From Aquabacterium sp. A7-Y (GTDB lineage Bacteria > Pseudomonadota > Gammaproteobacteria > Burkholderiales > Burkholderiaceae_C), in assembly GCF_026153205.1 (NCBI RefSeq), contig NZ_JAPFBW010000022.1:62001-126000 (forward strand): a stretch of DNA of 64,000 nucleotides. Reading direction: 5' to 3'. The notes beneath the pieces are model-generated. The model saw only the letters and a list, made by a program, of their open reading frames with translations. It ran no database searches and was not told where the DNA came from. Positions 1 through 8,330 of the stretch are shown here, piece by piece. The translations under genes were made by a program, and so were the position numbers. Each line of letters starts with the position of its first letter. The stretch's first letter is position 1.

Positions 1-1244
1 GCCTCGACATCGTCGAGCTGGGCCAGCAGCTCGCGGGTGTCGACCTCCGGCCGCTCCAGCGACTCCTCGACCTCGCGCAGCCGCGCGTACCAGCGAAACA
101 CGCGCGAGCGCACCCGGAATTCGTAGAGCGGCGGGACCAGGCGCGACAGCGGGATCAGCACCGCGACGATGGACAGCAGCGCCACCCACATGCGGTCGAT
201 CACGTTGGAGACCCAGAACGGCAGGTAGCGCTGCAGCCAGGGTGCGCCGTTGCGCAGGTAGCGCTGCGCCTCGGGGGCCACCGGCAGGTCGGTGTTCACC
301 GCGTTGGGGAACTCGCCGGCACGCGCGAACCAGCCGGCTTCACCGTGGATGCGGCCGGCCGCCTGCATCATCAGCTGCACCAGCGCCGGGTGCAGGCCTT
401 CGCGCGCCACCAGCGTGGCGGTGGGCGCGATCAGCTGCACGTCCTCGCCGGGCAGATCGCGGCCCAGGTCGACGACCCCGCGCGGCAGGGTCACCGCCGA
501 AAGGTGCCTGAGCTTGCGCGCGTAGGCGTGCGACTGCGAGAAGTTGAAGAGGCGGATGCCGGGCGTCTGCAGCAGCATCTGGATCAGCGGCGAGTCGGGT
601 GCCGAGACGAACAGCATGGCGTCGGAGCGGCCTTCCAGCAGCTCGACGACGGCCGGCGTGTTGCTCAGGTGGGACAGCTTGAGGGTGTCGCGGTCCAGTC
701 CGTTGAGCTCCATCAGCTCGTCGGCCAGGGCCTGCACGCCGCTGCCCGGCGAACCGGCATTGAAACGCCAGCCCTTCAGCTCGGTCAGCGACTGCAGCCG
801 CGGGCGCTTGAGCAGGCGCTTGGCGCTGTCCTCGCGGTAGAACAGCCAGACCGGCTCGTAGAACAGGCTGCCGAGCGAGACCAGCCCCGGGTCGGGCGCC
901 TCCTCGTCGCCCGGCGGGCGCCGCCAGGTGCCGCCCTGCACGAAGGCGATGTCGATGTCCTTGTCGGCCTGCTGCAGCCAGGCCAGGTTGTCGGCCGAGC
1001 CGCCCGAGGGTCGCAGTTCGACCGTGATGCCGTAGGGCGCCAGCAGCTCCCGGTAGCGCCGGCCCATCACCTCGTAGGCGCCCTGCTCGGTGCCGGTGGC
1101 CATCACCAGGCGTTTCGGGGGCGTCGGGTCCAGCACCCAGTAGGCGGCGGCCATCAGCAGCGCCGTCAGCACGATGAAGGGCGCCGCCGCGGGGATCAGG
1201 TCGCGCAGCGTCAGCAGCATCTGCTTGATGCGCGAGTAGCCCAT
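1..1244 (-). CDS. TAXI-family TRAP transporter solute-binding protein (C-terminus cut by window edge)
   Basis: Reading leftward from ATG at 1244, the frame stays open to the window edge (about 414 codons). An N-terminal membrane segment (about residues 15-37) is followed by a periplasmic domain of the TAXI type, recognised by the early MATGTEQGAY stretch and the later SPGSGVQ and NTPAVVELL stretches. A second hydrophobic segment lies near residue 355 (WVALLSIVAVLIPL), followed by a charged cytoplasmic tail. In the family, TAXI proteins bind small carboxylates for a TRAP permease. The version anchored at both ends and without an adjacent fused DctQM permease is common in Burkholderiales, and no permease gene is visible here. 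Substrate cannot be inferred. Confidence 0.8.
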   Translation of the reverse strand, partial: MGYSRIKQMLLTLRDLIPAAAPFIVLTALLMAAAYWVLDPTPPKRLVMATGTEQGAYEVMGRRYRELLAPYGITVELRPSGGSADNLAWLQQADKDIDIAFVQGGTWRRPPGDEEAPDPGLVSLGSLFYEPVWLFYREDSAKRLLKRPRLQSLTELKGWRFNAGSPGSGVQALADELMELNGLDRDTLKLSHLSNTPAVVELLEGRSDAMLFVSAPDSPLIQMLLQTPGIRLFNFSQSHAYARKLRHLSAVTLPRGVVDLGRDLPGEDVQLIAPTATLVAREGLHPALVQLMMQAAGRIHGEAGWFARAGEFPNAVNTDLPVAPEAQRYLRNGAPWLQRYLPFWVSNVIDRMWVALLSIVAVLIPLSRLVPPLYEFRVRSRVFRWYARLREVEESLERPEVDTRELLAQLDDVE

Positions 1245-1386
1245 CGCGCCGGCCCTCACGGCACTGCGCGCCAGGGCGCGGCCGCTGTCCACCGGGAGAA
1301 AACCCGGTGCGGGCCGGCCGAGACCCGGGGGCTGCGGCGGGACACCATCGGTCGGATCGCGGCCGGGGGCTGCCATGGCCGCCGGC

Positions 1387-1593
1387 TCAATGCCCGTGGA
1401 CCTTCTCGCCGGCCTTCAGCTTGTACATCGTGCCGCAGTAGGGGCAGCGCGCCTCGCCGCCGGCCGCCACGTCCAGGAAAACGCGCGGGTGGTTGCTCCA
1501 CAGCGGCATCTTCGGGTTGGGGCAGAACACGACGCCCGGTCCCTGCAGGTCCTTCGCGCTCACTTCAACCACGGATTTGACGAACTCGCTCAT
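1387..1593 (-). CDS. Small zinc-ribbon protein (zf-CHCC type)
   Basis: A 68-residue protein with Cys24, His35, Cys50 and Cys53 spaced as in the zf-CHCC family, where they bind one zinc. The second pair lies in the knuckle RCPYCGTMY. Related proteins include the small NADH dehydrogenase-associated zinc subunit family, but a complex I role is not shown here. It follows ilvE on the same strand with a 16-bp gap, so the two are probably cotranscribed. That order is common in Burkholderiales. Confidence 0.85.
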   Translation of the reverse strand: MSEFVKSVVEVSAKDLQGPGVVFCPNPKMPLWSNHPRVFLDVAAGGEARCPYCGTMYKLKAGEKVHGH

Positions 1594-1609
1594 CGGGGCA
1601 TCCTCGTGT

Positions 1610-2533
1610 TCAGACCTGGGTCAGCCACTCCGCGTATTTCGCGTTGCGGCCGTTGACGATATCGAAGAAGGCATTCTGGATCTTCTCCGTGACCGGTCCA
1701 CGCTGGCCGGCGCCGATCTGCAGGCGGTCGAGCTCGCGGATCGGCGTGACCTCGGCGGCGGTGCCGGTGAAGAAGGCCTCGTCGCAGATGTAGATCTCGT
1801 CGCGCGTGATGCGCTTCTCGACGATGCGGATCCCCAGGTCGGCGCAGATCGCGAAGATGGTGTTGCGCGTGATGCCGTTGAGCGCGCCGGCCGACAGGTC
1901 GGGCGTGTAGACGACGCCGTTCTTGATCACGAACAGGTTTTCGCCCGCGCCTTCGCTGACGAAGCCGGCCGAGTCGAGCAGCAGCGCCTCGTCGTAGCCC
2001 TCGTCGGTCGCTTCCATGTTGGCGAGGATGGAGTTGGTGTAGTTGCTCACCGCCTTGGCCTGCGTCATCGTGATGTTGACGTGGTGGCGGGTGTAGCTGG
2101 AGGTCTTGACGCGGATGCCGCGCTTCAGGCCCTCTTCACCCAGGTAGGCGCCCCAGGACCAGGCGGCGACCATCAGGTGGATCTTGTTGCCCTTGGGGCT
2201 GACGCCCAGCTTCTCGGACCCGATCCAGACCAGCGGGCGGATGTAGCAGCTCTCCAGCTGGTTGGCGCGCACGACTGCCTTCTGCGCCTCATTCACCTGC
2301 TCCTGGGTGAAGGGGATGTTCATGCGCAGGATCTTGGCGCTGTTGAACAGCCGCTCGGTGTGCTCGCGCAGGCGGAAGATGGCGGTGCCCTTGGCCGTGT
2401 TGTAGGCGCGCACGCCTTCGAAGGCGCCGCAGCCGTAGTGCAGGGTGTGCGACAGCACGTGGATCTTGGCGTCGCGCCACTCCACCAGTTGGCCGTCCAT
2501 CCAGATCTTTCCGTCGCGATCGTCCATCGACAT
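1610..2533 (-). CDS. ilvE: Branched-chain amino acid aminotransferase
   Basis: 307 residues, the normal length for class IV PLP-dependent IlvE. It interconverts leucine, isoleucine and valine with their 2-oxoacids using glutamate/2-oxoglutarate in the cytoplasm. The PLP lysine is Lys160 in TQAKAVSNYTNS. The conserved SEGAGENLF, GITRNTI and FFTGTAAEVTP stretches that shape the cofactor and phosphate sites are present. The start at 2533 (MSMDDRDGKIWMDGQ) matches family N-termini. It is first in a two-gene leftward unit with the zinc ribbon. Nothing unusual was seen. Confidence 0.95.
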   Translation of the reverse strand: MSMDDRDGKIWMDGQLVEWRDAKIHVLSHTLHYGCGAFEGVRAYNTAKGTAIFRLREHTERLFNSAKILRMNIPFTQEQVNEAQKAVVRANQLESCYIRPLVWIGSEKLGVSPKGNKIHLMVAAWSWGAYLGEEGLKRGIRVKTSSYTRHHVNITMTQAKAVSNYTNSILANMEATDEGYDEALLLDSAGFVSEGAGENLFVIKNGVVYTPDLSAGALNGITRNTIFAICADLGIRIVEKRITRDEIYICDEAFFTGTAAEVTPIRELDRLQIGAGQRGPVTEKIQNAFFDIVNGRNAKYAEWLTQV

Positions 2534-2724
2534 GATGGGCTCCTCAGTTTATTGGGTCTTGAAGGGCGTCATTCTACGGTTGACGAACCGGGGCAAGCTG
2601 TGGACTTCTTTGCTCACTCTCCCTGGCCGCGCTGCGGGTCGGCTCGCAATTTTTCACGTGCCGGCCTGACAATACGTCCGGGGCCGAGGGCGGAACAGCC
2701 GGGCCGTTTTCGGAGAGTCGTCAG

Positions 2725-3486
2725 ATGAAGTGCCTTGTTCGAGCCGCGAGTTCGGCCGTCGCCCTGTTTTCGTTCGTGCTCATGTCGGGATGCGGAACGT
2801 CACAGAACCTGGCCCCGGAGCCAAAAATTGTCTTGTCCAAGGTGGCGGTCCTGCGCGTGGACCCTCCCGGCGAGCTCTACACCAGGAACAGCAACCTGGT
2901 CCTGAACTCGACCGGCGGCCTGCTGGGCGCGGGCGTGCAGGCGCTCGACACCAGCTACAAGTCGCGGACCTTCAACCAGAAGATGGAGGAATATCGGCTC
3001 TCCAGCGGGAAGAAGATGACCTCGGCCCTGATCGAGGAACTGGCGCGACAAGGCTTCGATGTGGAGCTGATCGACGGACCGAAGGGGCCGCCCGACGACC
3101 CCGACAACGTCGACTACACGAAGCTCCCCACCCGCAATCCGGTGTTGCATGTTCGTTTCGACGCCATGGGCATGTACTCGAGCCAGACCTCCCTGTATTA
3201 CCTGCCTCAGTTGAATGTGTCGGCGTGGTTGGTCATGCCCGGTTCGGAGTCCTATCCCTTCGAGGAAGGCTTCTACTACGGAGCGGATTCGCGCGGAGAG
3301 AAGTACTGGAGCCTGCCCAGCGACGACAAGTATCGCTATGGCACGTTCGAGACCCTGGTGAACAGTCCGGACAGTGTCGCCGAAGGCTACGACGCCGGAA
3401 TCAGGGCCGTCGCCAAGCGGATCGGCGAACAGCTCCGCAGCCGCTTCGACCGCCCGGCCGCCGTCGCGGGCGCGCCCGCACCGTAA
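2725..3486 (+). CDS. Predicted outer-membrane lipoprotein of unknown function
   Basis: 253 residues. The N-terminus is a lipoprotein signal with lipobox LMSGC, so lipidation is expected at Cys23. The mature part has no family I can name. It contains the stretch SKVAVLRVDPPGELY and an aromatic middle region (SSQTSLYYLPQLNVSAWLV), and ends in a Pro/Ala tail. A GGAG ribosome site precedes the ATG. It converges with the next gene, the two stops lying 3 bp apart. Anchoring in the outer membrane is inferred because residue +2 is Gly rather than Asp. Confidence 0.8.
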   Translation: MKCLVRAASSAVALFSFVLMSGCGTSQNLAPEPKIVLSKVAVLRVDPPGELYTRNSNLVLNSTGGLLGAGVQALDTSYKSRTFNQKMEEYRLSSGKKMTSALIEELARQGFDVELIDGPKGPPDDPDNVDYTKLPTRNPVLHVRFDAMGMYSSQTSLYYLPQLNVSAWLVMPGSESYPFEEGFYYGADSRGEKYWSLPSDDKYRYGTFETLVNSPDSVAEGYDAGIRAVAKRIGEQLRSRFDRPAAVAGAPAP

Positions 3487-3489
3487 GGC

Positions 3490-3882
3490 TCAGGCCCCGG
3501 CGGTCGGGTCTTGCGGCCGCCACAACTCCCAGCTCACCACCTTGCCGCCCTTCACCTCCACCGTGAGGTGCGAGCCGCCGGGATCGGTCCAGCGGTAGCG
3601 CTCGGGCGCCTCGCCCAGCTTCTCCCCCAGGCTGCGCGCCAGCAGCACCAGCTGCATCATGCGCATGCCGGTGTGCATCTTGGCGTTCAGCATCACGGCG
3701 CTGTCGATGTAGCCGATCGGCGCGCTGCCGGCCTGCCGCATCACGCGCACTGCCTTGTTGAACTGCAGCAGCAGCCAGAACACGATGATGCTGACGGCCA
3801 GCACCACACCCTGCCAGCCGTAGCCGTACCAGCCGACCGCGAGGGCGGCGAGGGCCAGCGCCCAACCTGTCCATGGATTCAT
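3490..3882 (-). CDS. Small membrane protein of unknown function
   Basis: 130 residues from ATG at 3882. Two hydrophobic segments fill roughly residues 5-40 (GWALALAALAVGWYGYG, then VVLAVSIIVFWLLLQF). A soluble C-terminal domain of about 85 residues follows, rich in Met and charged residues and ending WELWRPQ. The start overlaps the stop of the metallophosphoesterase by 4 bases (ATGA), so translation is probably coupled. I do not recognise the family. Similar two-helix proteins of unknown role are common in Burkholderiales. Confidence 0.75.
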   Translation of the reverse strand: MNPWTGWALALAALAVGWYGYGWQGVVLAVSIIVFWLLLQFNKAVRVMRQAGSAPIGYIDSAVMLNAKMHTGMRMMQLVLLARSLGEKLGEAPERYRWTDPGGSHLTVEVKGGKVVSWELWRPQDPTAGA

Positions 3883-4712
3883 GGCGCGATGGTAGGCCCT
3901 GGGGCCGCCTTGTCCGTTGTGGATGCCCGCAGCGCGGCGGCGATGTCGCCCTCGCGCCGGCCCACGCGGCCGGTACGCAGGGCGTCGGCCCAGTCGCCCC
4001 GGCCGTGGCGCTCGGCCTGTCGGGCTGCCGCTTCCCAGTCGTAGGGCACCGCGCGCAGCTGCACCGACCAGCCGGCTGCGCCTTTCTCGATCAGCGCATA
4101 GCGGGCGTGCGGGCTGCCGTTTTCCATCACGTGCTCGTGCGGGTGGCTGTCGTCGTAGGCCTGCAGCCCGACGCTGCCGGGGTTGACGACCAGGCGGCCG
4201 TCCTCGAGCTGCATGACCCGCGGCTTGTGGGTGTGGCCGCAAAGGATCACGGCCGCCTGCGCCGCGCCCGCACGCGTCAGCACCTCGGCGTGGCTGGCCG
4301 CGCGCACGCCGGGCCAGCCGCGCCCCCCGAAGTCGGGGCACACGGTCTCCATGAAGTACTGCAGGTCGCTGCCCGGCGTGCCATGGCAGGCATAGACCTC
4401 CTCGCGCCAGCGCAGCTGGGCCGGCAGGCCGGCCAGCCACTCGCGCTGCGGGGGCGTCAGCCGTTCGGCCGCGTGGCGGTCGGACAGGCCCATGCCCTCC
4501 AGCGGCCGCAGCACCTGCCGCTCGTGGTTGCCGCGGATGGTGGGCAGCGCCAGGGGCATCAGACGGTCCAGCGTCTCGCAGGGCCACAGCGGGCCCGAGG
4601 CGATGTCGCCCAGGTTGAGGGTGGCGTCGGCCCCGGCGGCCTGGATGTCGGCCAGCACGGCGTCGAGCGCCGGCAGGTTGCCGTGGATGTCGGACACGAT
4701 TGCAAGCCGCAT
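3879..4712 (-). CDS. Metallophosphoesterase (YfcE/MJ0936-like)
   Basis: 277 residues. All the calcineurin-like metal ligands are visible in order: DIHGN (residues 8-12), NLGD, RGNHE, CHGTPG and CGHTHKP. The family hydrolyses phosphodiesters or phosphomonoesters with two metal ions, and the natural substrate is unknown. The NPGSVGLQAYDD segment near the end is typical of the YfcE-like subgroup. ATG at 4712 is chosen because the motif must begin within the first ten residues, and longer frames upstream add sequence without family resemblance. It overlaps the downstream small membrane protein gene by 4 bases. Confidence 0.88.
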   Translation of the reverse strand: MRLAIVSDIHGNLPALDAVLADIQAAGADATLNLGDIASGPLWPCETLDRLMPLALPTIRGNHERQVLRPLEGMGLSDRHAAERLTPPQREWLAGLPAQLRWREEVYACHGTPGSDLQYFMETVCPDFGGRGWPGVRAASHAEVLTRAGAAQAAVILCGHTHKPRVMQLEDGRLVVNPGSVGLQAYDDSHPHEHVMENGSPHARYALIEKGAAGWSVQLRAVPYDWEAAARQAERHGRGDWADALRTGRVGRREGDIAAALRASTTDKAAPGPTIAP

Positions 4713-4768
4713 GGCCTTCCTCCGGGGGGGTGCCCGGCACCCCTGCTGGCGCGCTGCCGCCGGCCGGC

Positions 4769-5110
4769 TCAGCGCGCGGGTTTTTTCATGCTGCGCGCCT
4801 GTTCGACCCGCGCGACGCGCAGCTCGAACTGCTGGTACCACCGCTGGTGACCGAGACGCTGGGCCTCCTGGTGCTCCACATGCGCCTTCCACGCAGCGAT
4901 GTCCTCCAGCGAGCGCCAGTAGGAGACGGTGATGCCGAAGCCGTCGGCCCCGCGCACGCTTTCCACACCCAGGTAGCCCGGCTGCCCGGCCGCCAGTTCG
5001 ACCATGCGGTCGGCCATGCCGCCGTAGCCTTCGGGGTCGTCGGGCGTGCGCAGGTTGCTGAAGATCACCGCGTAATAGGGCGGCTCGGGGGTCTCGGCGA
5101 AGGGACTCAT
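4769..5110 (-). CDS. Antibiotic biosynthesis monooxygenase (ABM) domain protein
   Basis: 113 residues with the ABM ferredoxin-like fold pattern: a YAVIFSNLRT first strand, then helix, GYLGVESVR strand, GFGITVSYWRSLEDIAAWKAHVEHQ with the usual Trp, and a terminal helix ending in a basic tail. Members are small cytoplasmic dimers that act as quinol or haem monooxygenases, or have no known activity. Nothing in the sequence fixes the substrate. It is transcribed leftward, ahead of the metallophosphoesterase and 56 bp from it, so cotranscription is possible. Confidence 0.8.
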   Translation of the reverse strand: MSPFAETPEPPYYAVIFSNLRTPDDPEGYGGMADRMVELAAGQPGYLGVESVRGADGFGITVSYWRSLEDIAAWKAHVEHQEAQRLGHQRWYQQFELRVARVEQARSMKKPAR

Positions 5111-5248
5111 GGCTCGCCAGTGTAGGGCGTCCAGCGCGAATGGGGGATGGAGCCGGGCGGCGGAAGTGCCTAGTCCATTGGACTAACATCGCCGCAGCGG
5201 GCCGGCGTGCCTGCCGAGGAATACTCACAGGAGAGGGAATTGAAGACG

Positions 5249-5788
5249 ATGTGGAAGAAGACCGGGCCGAAACAGGCGGCGCTGCTGGCAGCCGCCCTGG
5301 CACTGTTGGCTGGCTGCGACAGTCGGACCGCGACCGAGAAGGGCCAGGACCTCGCCAAGGAGAAGCTCGACTTCGTCCAGGGCATCGGCAATGTGGTGAA
5401 GGGCCAGGGCAAGGACCTGGGCGGCACGGTGGGTGAAGGCGTGGGCAACGTCGTGACCGGCCTGGGCAAGGGTTTCGACGCCTCGCTGCAGGCCAAGCCG
5501 GTGCGCCTGGCCGATCCCGAGGCGGCCAAGGCCGTGCAGGTCACGCGCGCCCAGGAGCTGCCGGCGGCGGCCGACGGCAAGAGCAAGGGCATGACGGTCT
5601 ACATCGTTTCGGAGAACGGCTACGAGGGCTCGCTGCGCCTGTTGGCAATGTCGGGCGGCGCGGAAGTCGGCCGCAGCACCGCCAAGGCGAAAATCGACAA
5701 GGGCGACGCGAAATACGTCGACTTCAGCTTCGACGAGCGAGTGCCGCTGACCTCGGTGGACCAGTACTCGCTGGTGCTGGTCAAGTAG
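5249..5788 (+). CDS. Predicted lipoprotein with glycine-zipper-like segment
   Basis: 179 residues from ATG at 5249, chosen because the lipoprotein signal (WKKTGPKQAALLAAALALLAGC) begins there and a GGAGAGG ribosome site lies 12 bases upstream. Predicted lipidation is at Cys23. Residues 45-75 hold spaced glycines (GIGNVVKGQGKDLGG, then GEGVGNVVTGLGKGF) that could pack as a helix in or against a membrane. The C-terminal half looks like a small beta domain (MTVYIVSENGYEGSLRLLA to VDQYSLVLVK). No function is known to me. Confidence 0.8.
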   Translation: MWKKTGPKQAALLAAALALLAGCDSRTATEKGQDLAKEKLDFVQGIGNVVKGQGKDLGGTVGEGVGNVVTGLGKGFDASLQAKPVRLADPEAAKAVQVTRAQELPAAADGKSKGMTVYIVSENGYEGSLRLLAMSGGAEVGRSTAKAKIDKGDAKYVDFSFDERVPLTSVDQYSLVLVK

Positions 5789-5802
5789 CCACGGGGCGCG
5801 CC

Positions 5803-7170
5803 TCAGCCCAGCTCGCGCACCAGGTCGATGGCCTGCTCGACCCGCTCCACCGCGTGGATGGTCAGGCCCTCGATGGGCTTTTTCGGCATGTTCGCCTTGG
5901 GCACCACGGCGACGCTGAAACCCAGCTTGGCCGCCTCCTTGAGCCTTTCCTGGCCGCGCGGCGCCGGGCGCACCTCACCGGCCAGGCCCACCTCGCCGAA
6001 GGTCAGGAAACCTCTGGGCAGCGGCTTGCCGCGCAGCGAGCCCTGGATCGCCAGCATCACCGCCAGGTCGGCCGCCGGCTCGCTGATGCGCACGCCGCCC
6101 ACCGCGTTGACGAACACGTCCTGATCGAAGCAGGCGATGCCGGCATGCCGGTGCATGACCGCCAGCAGCATCGCCAGGCGGTTCTGCTCCAGGCCGACGC
6201 TGAGCCGGCGCGGGCTGGGGATGGGCGAGCTGTCGACCAGGGCCTGCACCTCCACCAGCATCGGGCGGGTGCCTTCCAGGGTCACCAGCACGCAGGAGCC
6301 GGGCACCGGCTCGCCGTGGGTGGACAGGAAAATCGCGCTCGGATTGGCGACGCCCTTGAGGCCGCGCTCGGTCATCGCGAAGACGCCGATCTCGTTGACC
6401 GCGCCGAAACGGTTCTTGAAGGCCCGCACCAGCCGGAAGGCGCTGTGCGTGTCGCCCTCGAAGTAGAGCACCGTGTCGACGATGTGCTCGAGCACACGCG
6501 GGCCGGCCAGCGCGCCTTCCTTCGTGACGTGGCCGACCAGCACCATGGCCGTGCCGGTGGCCTTGGCGGTGCGGGTCAGCTGGGCCGAGCACTCGCGCAC
6601 CTGCGCCACCGAACCGGGGGCCGAGGTGAGCTGCTCGGAGTAGACCGTCTGGATCGAGTCGATCACCGCGACGGCCGGCTTCTCCGCATCGATGGTGGCG
6701 AGGATCTTCTCCAGCTGGATCTCGGCCTGCACGCGGACCTTGGAGCCGTCCAGCCCCAGCCGGCGCGCCCGCAGCGCGACCTGGGCGCCGGATTCTTCAC
6801 CTGTGACGTACAAGGCTTTCATCTGCTGGGACAGCGCGTCGAGCGCCTGCAGCAGCAGCGTGGACTTGCCGATGCCCGGGTCGCCGCCGATCAGCACCAC
6901 GCCGCCGGGCACCATGCCGCCACCCAGCACGCGGTCGAGTTCATCGATCCCGGTGGGGCAACGCTCGACGTCCACCGCCTCGATCTCGGCCAGCGAGGTG
7001 ACCGGCGCCGACTTCGCCAGCGCCTGGAAGCGGTGCTGCCTGCCGCCGCCGCTGTCCGCGAGCGTCTCTTCCAGGGTGTTCCAGGCGTTGCAATGTGGGC
7101 ACTTGCCCAGCCACTTGGGGCTGGTGCCGCCGCACTCCGTGCAGGTGTAGACCGTTTTTTCCTTTGCCAT
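5803..7170 (-). CDS. radA: DNA repair protein RadA
   Basis: 455 residues, normal for RadA. It has an N-terminal zinc finger (Cys10, Cys13, Cys24, Cys27), a RecA-like ATPase core with Walker A GGDPGIGKST at about 95-104, the RadA-specific KNRFG motif, and a C-terminal Lon-protease-like domain (GGVRISEPAADLAVMLAI). In the family it is a hexameric helicase that drives branch migration during recombination. ATG at 7170 (MAKEKTVYTC) is preferred over an in-frame ATG 8 codons upstream because it matches family starts. It ends near the convergent lipoprotein gene. Confidence 0.96.
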   Translation of the reverse strand: MAKEKTVYTCTECGGTSPKWLGKCPHCNAWNTLEETLADSGGGRQHRFQALAKSAPVTSLAEIEAVDVERCPTGIDELDRVLGGGMVPGGVVLIGGDPGIGKSTLLLQALDALSQQMKALYVTGEESGAQVALRARRLGLDGSKVRVQAEIQLEKILATIDAEKPAVAVIDSIQTVYSEQLTSAPGSVAQVRECSAQLTRTAKATGTAMVLVGHVTKEGALAGPRVLEHIVDTVLYFEGDTHSAFRLVRAFKNRFGAVNEIGVFAMTERGLKGVANPSAIFLSTHGEPVPGSCVLVTLEGTRPMLVEVQALVDSSPIPSPRRLSVGLEQNRLAMLLAVMHRHAGIACFDQDVFVNAVGGVRISEPAADLAVMLAIQGSLRGKPLPRGFLTFGEVGLAGEVRPAPRGQERLKEAAKLGFSVAVVPKANMPKKPIEGLTIHAVERVEQAIDLVRELG

Positions 7171-7212
7171 GCAGGCATTGTCGGCCATGCCCACCGGGTG
7201 GGGCCGGCGGGC

Positions 7213-7698
7213 TCAGACGGTGCTGGCGCGGATGCCCTGGTAGCGCTGCTCGAGCTCCTGGCGCAGTTGCTTGCGCACCTTGGCGGCCTCCTGGCGGCGC
7301 CGCTCGTCCGGCGTGGTGGGCGTCAGCGCAGGCACCGCGGTGGGCTTGCCGTCGTCGTCGACCGCCACCATCGTGAAAAAGCAGCTGTTGGCGTGGCGCA
7401 CCACCTGCTGGCGGATGTTCTCCGCGACCACCTTGATGCCGACCTCCATCGAGGAGGTGCCGGTGTGGTTGACGGAGGCCAGGAAGGTCACCAGTTCGCC
7501 GACGTGGATGGGCTGGCGGAACATCACCTGGTCCACCGAGAGCGTCACGACATAACGCCCCGCGTAGCGGCTGGCGCAGGCATAGGCGACCTGGTCGAGC
7601 AGCTTCAGGATCGTGCCGCCGTGCACGTTGCCGGAGAAGTTGGCCATGTCCGGCGTCATCAGCACGGTCATCGAGAGTTGGTGGCTGGGCAGGTCCAT
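7213..7698 (-). CDS. Acyl-CoA thioesterase, hotdog fold (YciA/BACH-like)
   Basis: 161 residues. The hotdog core is clear: GNVHGGTILKLLDQVAYACA carries the Asp and surrounding residues of the long helix, and TLSVDQVMFRQPIHVGELVTF the second strand-turn unit. Family members hydrolyse acyl-CoA to free acid and CoA in the cytoplasm as trimers or hexamers. The last 35 residues (from PDERRRQ) are a charged helical tail. It lies 42 bp upstream of radA on the same strand. Chain-length preference cannot be read from sequence. Confidence 0.9.
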   Translation of the reverse strand: MDLPSHQLSMTVLMTPDMANFSGNVHGGTILKLLDQVAYACASRYAGRYVVTLSVDQVMFRQPIHVGELVTFLASVNHTGTSSMEVGIKVVAENIRQQVVRHANSCFFTMVAVDDDGKPTAVPALTPTTPDERRRQEAAKVRKQLRQELEQRYQGIRASTV

Positions 7699-7813
7699 GA
7701 AGCAGGCGGCAAGCGGGCCGGGCAGTGAAACGACCCCCGCATTGTGACGGTGCCGACGGCGCGCCGGGTGGCTCGCGGCGCGACAACAAGCGGCGCAGCG
7801 GCGACGAGCGGCC

Positions 7814-8146
7814 TCAGCCGGCCACGGCCGGTGCGCTGTCGGGCGGCGCCGCCGGACGGGGCGTCCGGCTCAGGGCCGCACTCAGCCGGCCGAACAGCCG
7901 GCCGAGTGCCGAGGCCGGGCGGACCAGCGCGACGGCCGAGCCGGATTCCGCGCCGAGCAGCACGCCTTCTCCCGGGCGCAGCTGCAGCGAGTCACCGGCA
8001 TGCAGGAAGTGGTCGTGCAGGTCGCCGCTGGCGGTGACCCAGACCCGGCCGTGCCGCACTTCGAGGGTCGCCGAGCGGCTGAGCGGCAAGTGCATCAGCT
8101 GCCCGGGGGCGAGCTGCAAGGTGGCGTAGGAGGGGGAGGGGCGCAT
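7814..8146 (-). CDS. DUF2917 domain protein
   Basis: 110 residues from ATG at 8146, chosen because GGAGAT sits 7 bases upstream. The DUF2917 core runs from about residue 8 to 70: LQLAPGQLMHLPLSRSATLEVRHGRVWVT, then DHFLHAGDSLQLRPGEGVLLGAE. It reads as a small cupin-like beta fold. Function is unknown. It is transcribed away from the MocR-type regulator at 8331, with the shared 184-bp spacer holding three CTGTAC boxes, so it is the most likely regulatory target. Confidence 0.8.
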   Translation of the reverse strand: MRPSPSYATLQLAPGQLMHLPLSRSATLEVRHGRVWVTASGDLHDHFLHAGDSLQLRPGEGVLLGAESGSAVALVRPASALGRLFGRLSAALSRTPRPAAPPDSAPAVAG

Positions 8147-8239
8147 CGTGGATCTCCTGGGCAGGGCGGTGGAATCGTTGCTGCCCAGTATTCGCAAGAC
8201 GCTCCCGGCGGGTAAGACGCAGGCCGCGCCAAAACGAAG

Positions 8240-8294
8240 CAGTACAGATGCGCCTGTGCGTGTCTGTACTGGCGACAGAACTGCACATCTGTAC
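8240..8294. promoter_or_regulatory. Triple CTGTAC operator between DUF2917 gene and MocR regulator
   Basis: CAGTACAGA (8240-8248) and its exact reverse complement TCTGTACTG (8263-8271) form an inverted repeat. A third box, TCTGTAC at 8288-8294, repeats the second in direct orientation. One inverted pair plus a direct copy is the layout known for MocR-family regulators such as PdxR. Its place in the divergent spacer supports autoregulation and control of the DUF2917 gene. Binding is inferred. Confidence 0.7.
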
Positions 8295-8330
8295 CTGTGC
8301 GCCCCCCCACTCGCCCCTCACAATGACTGT

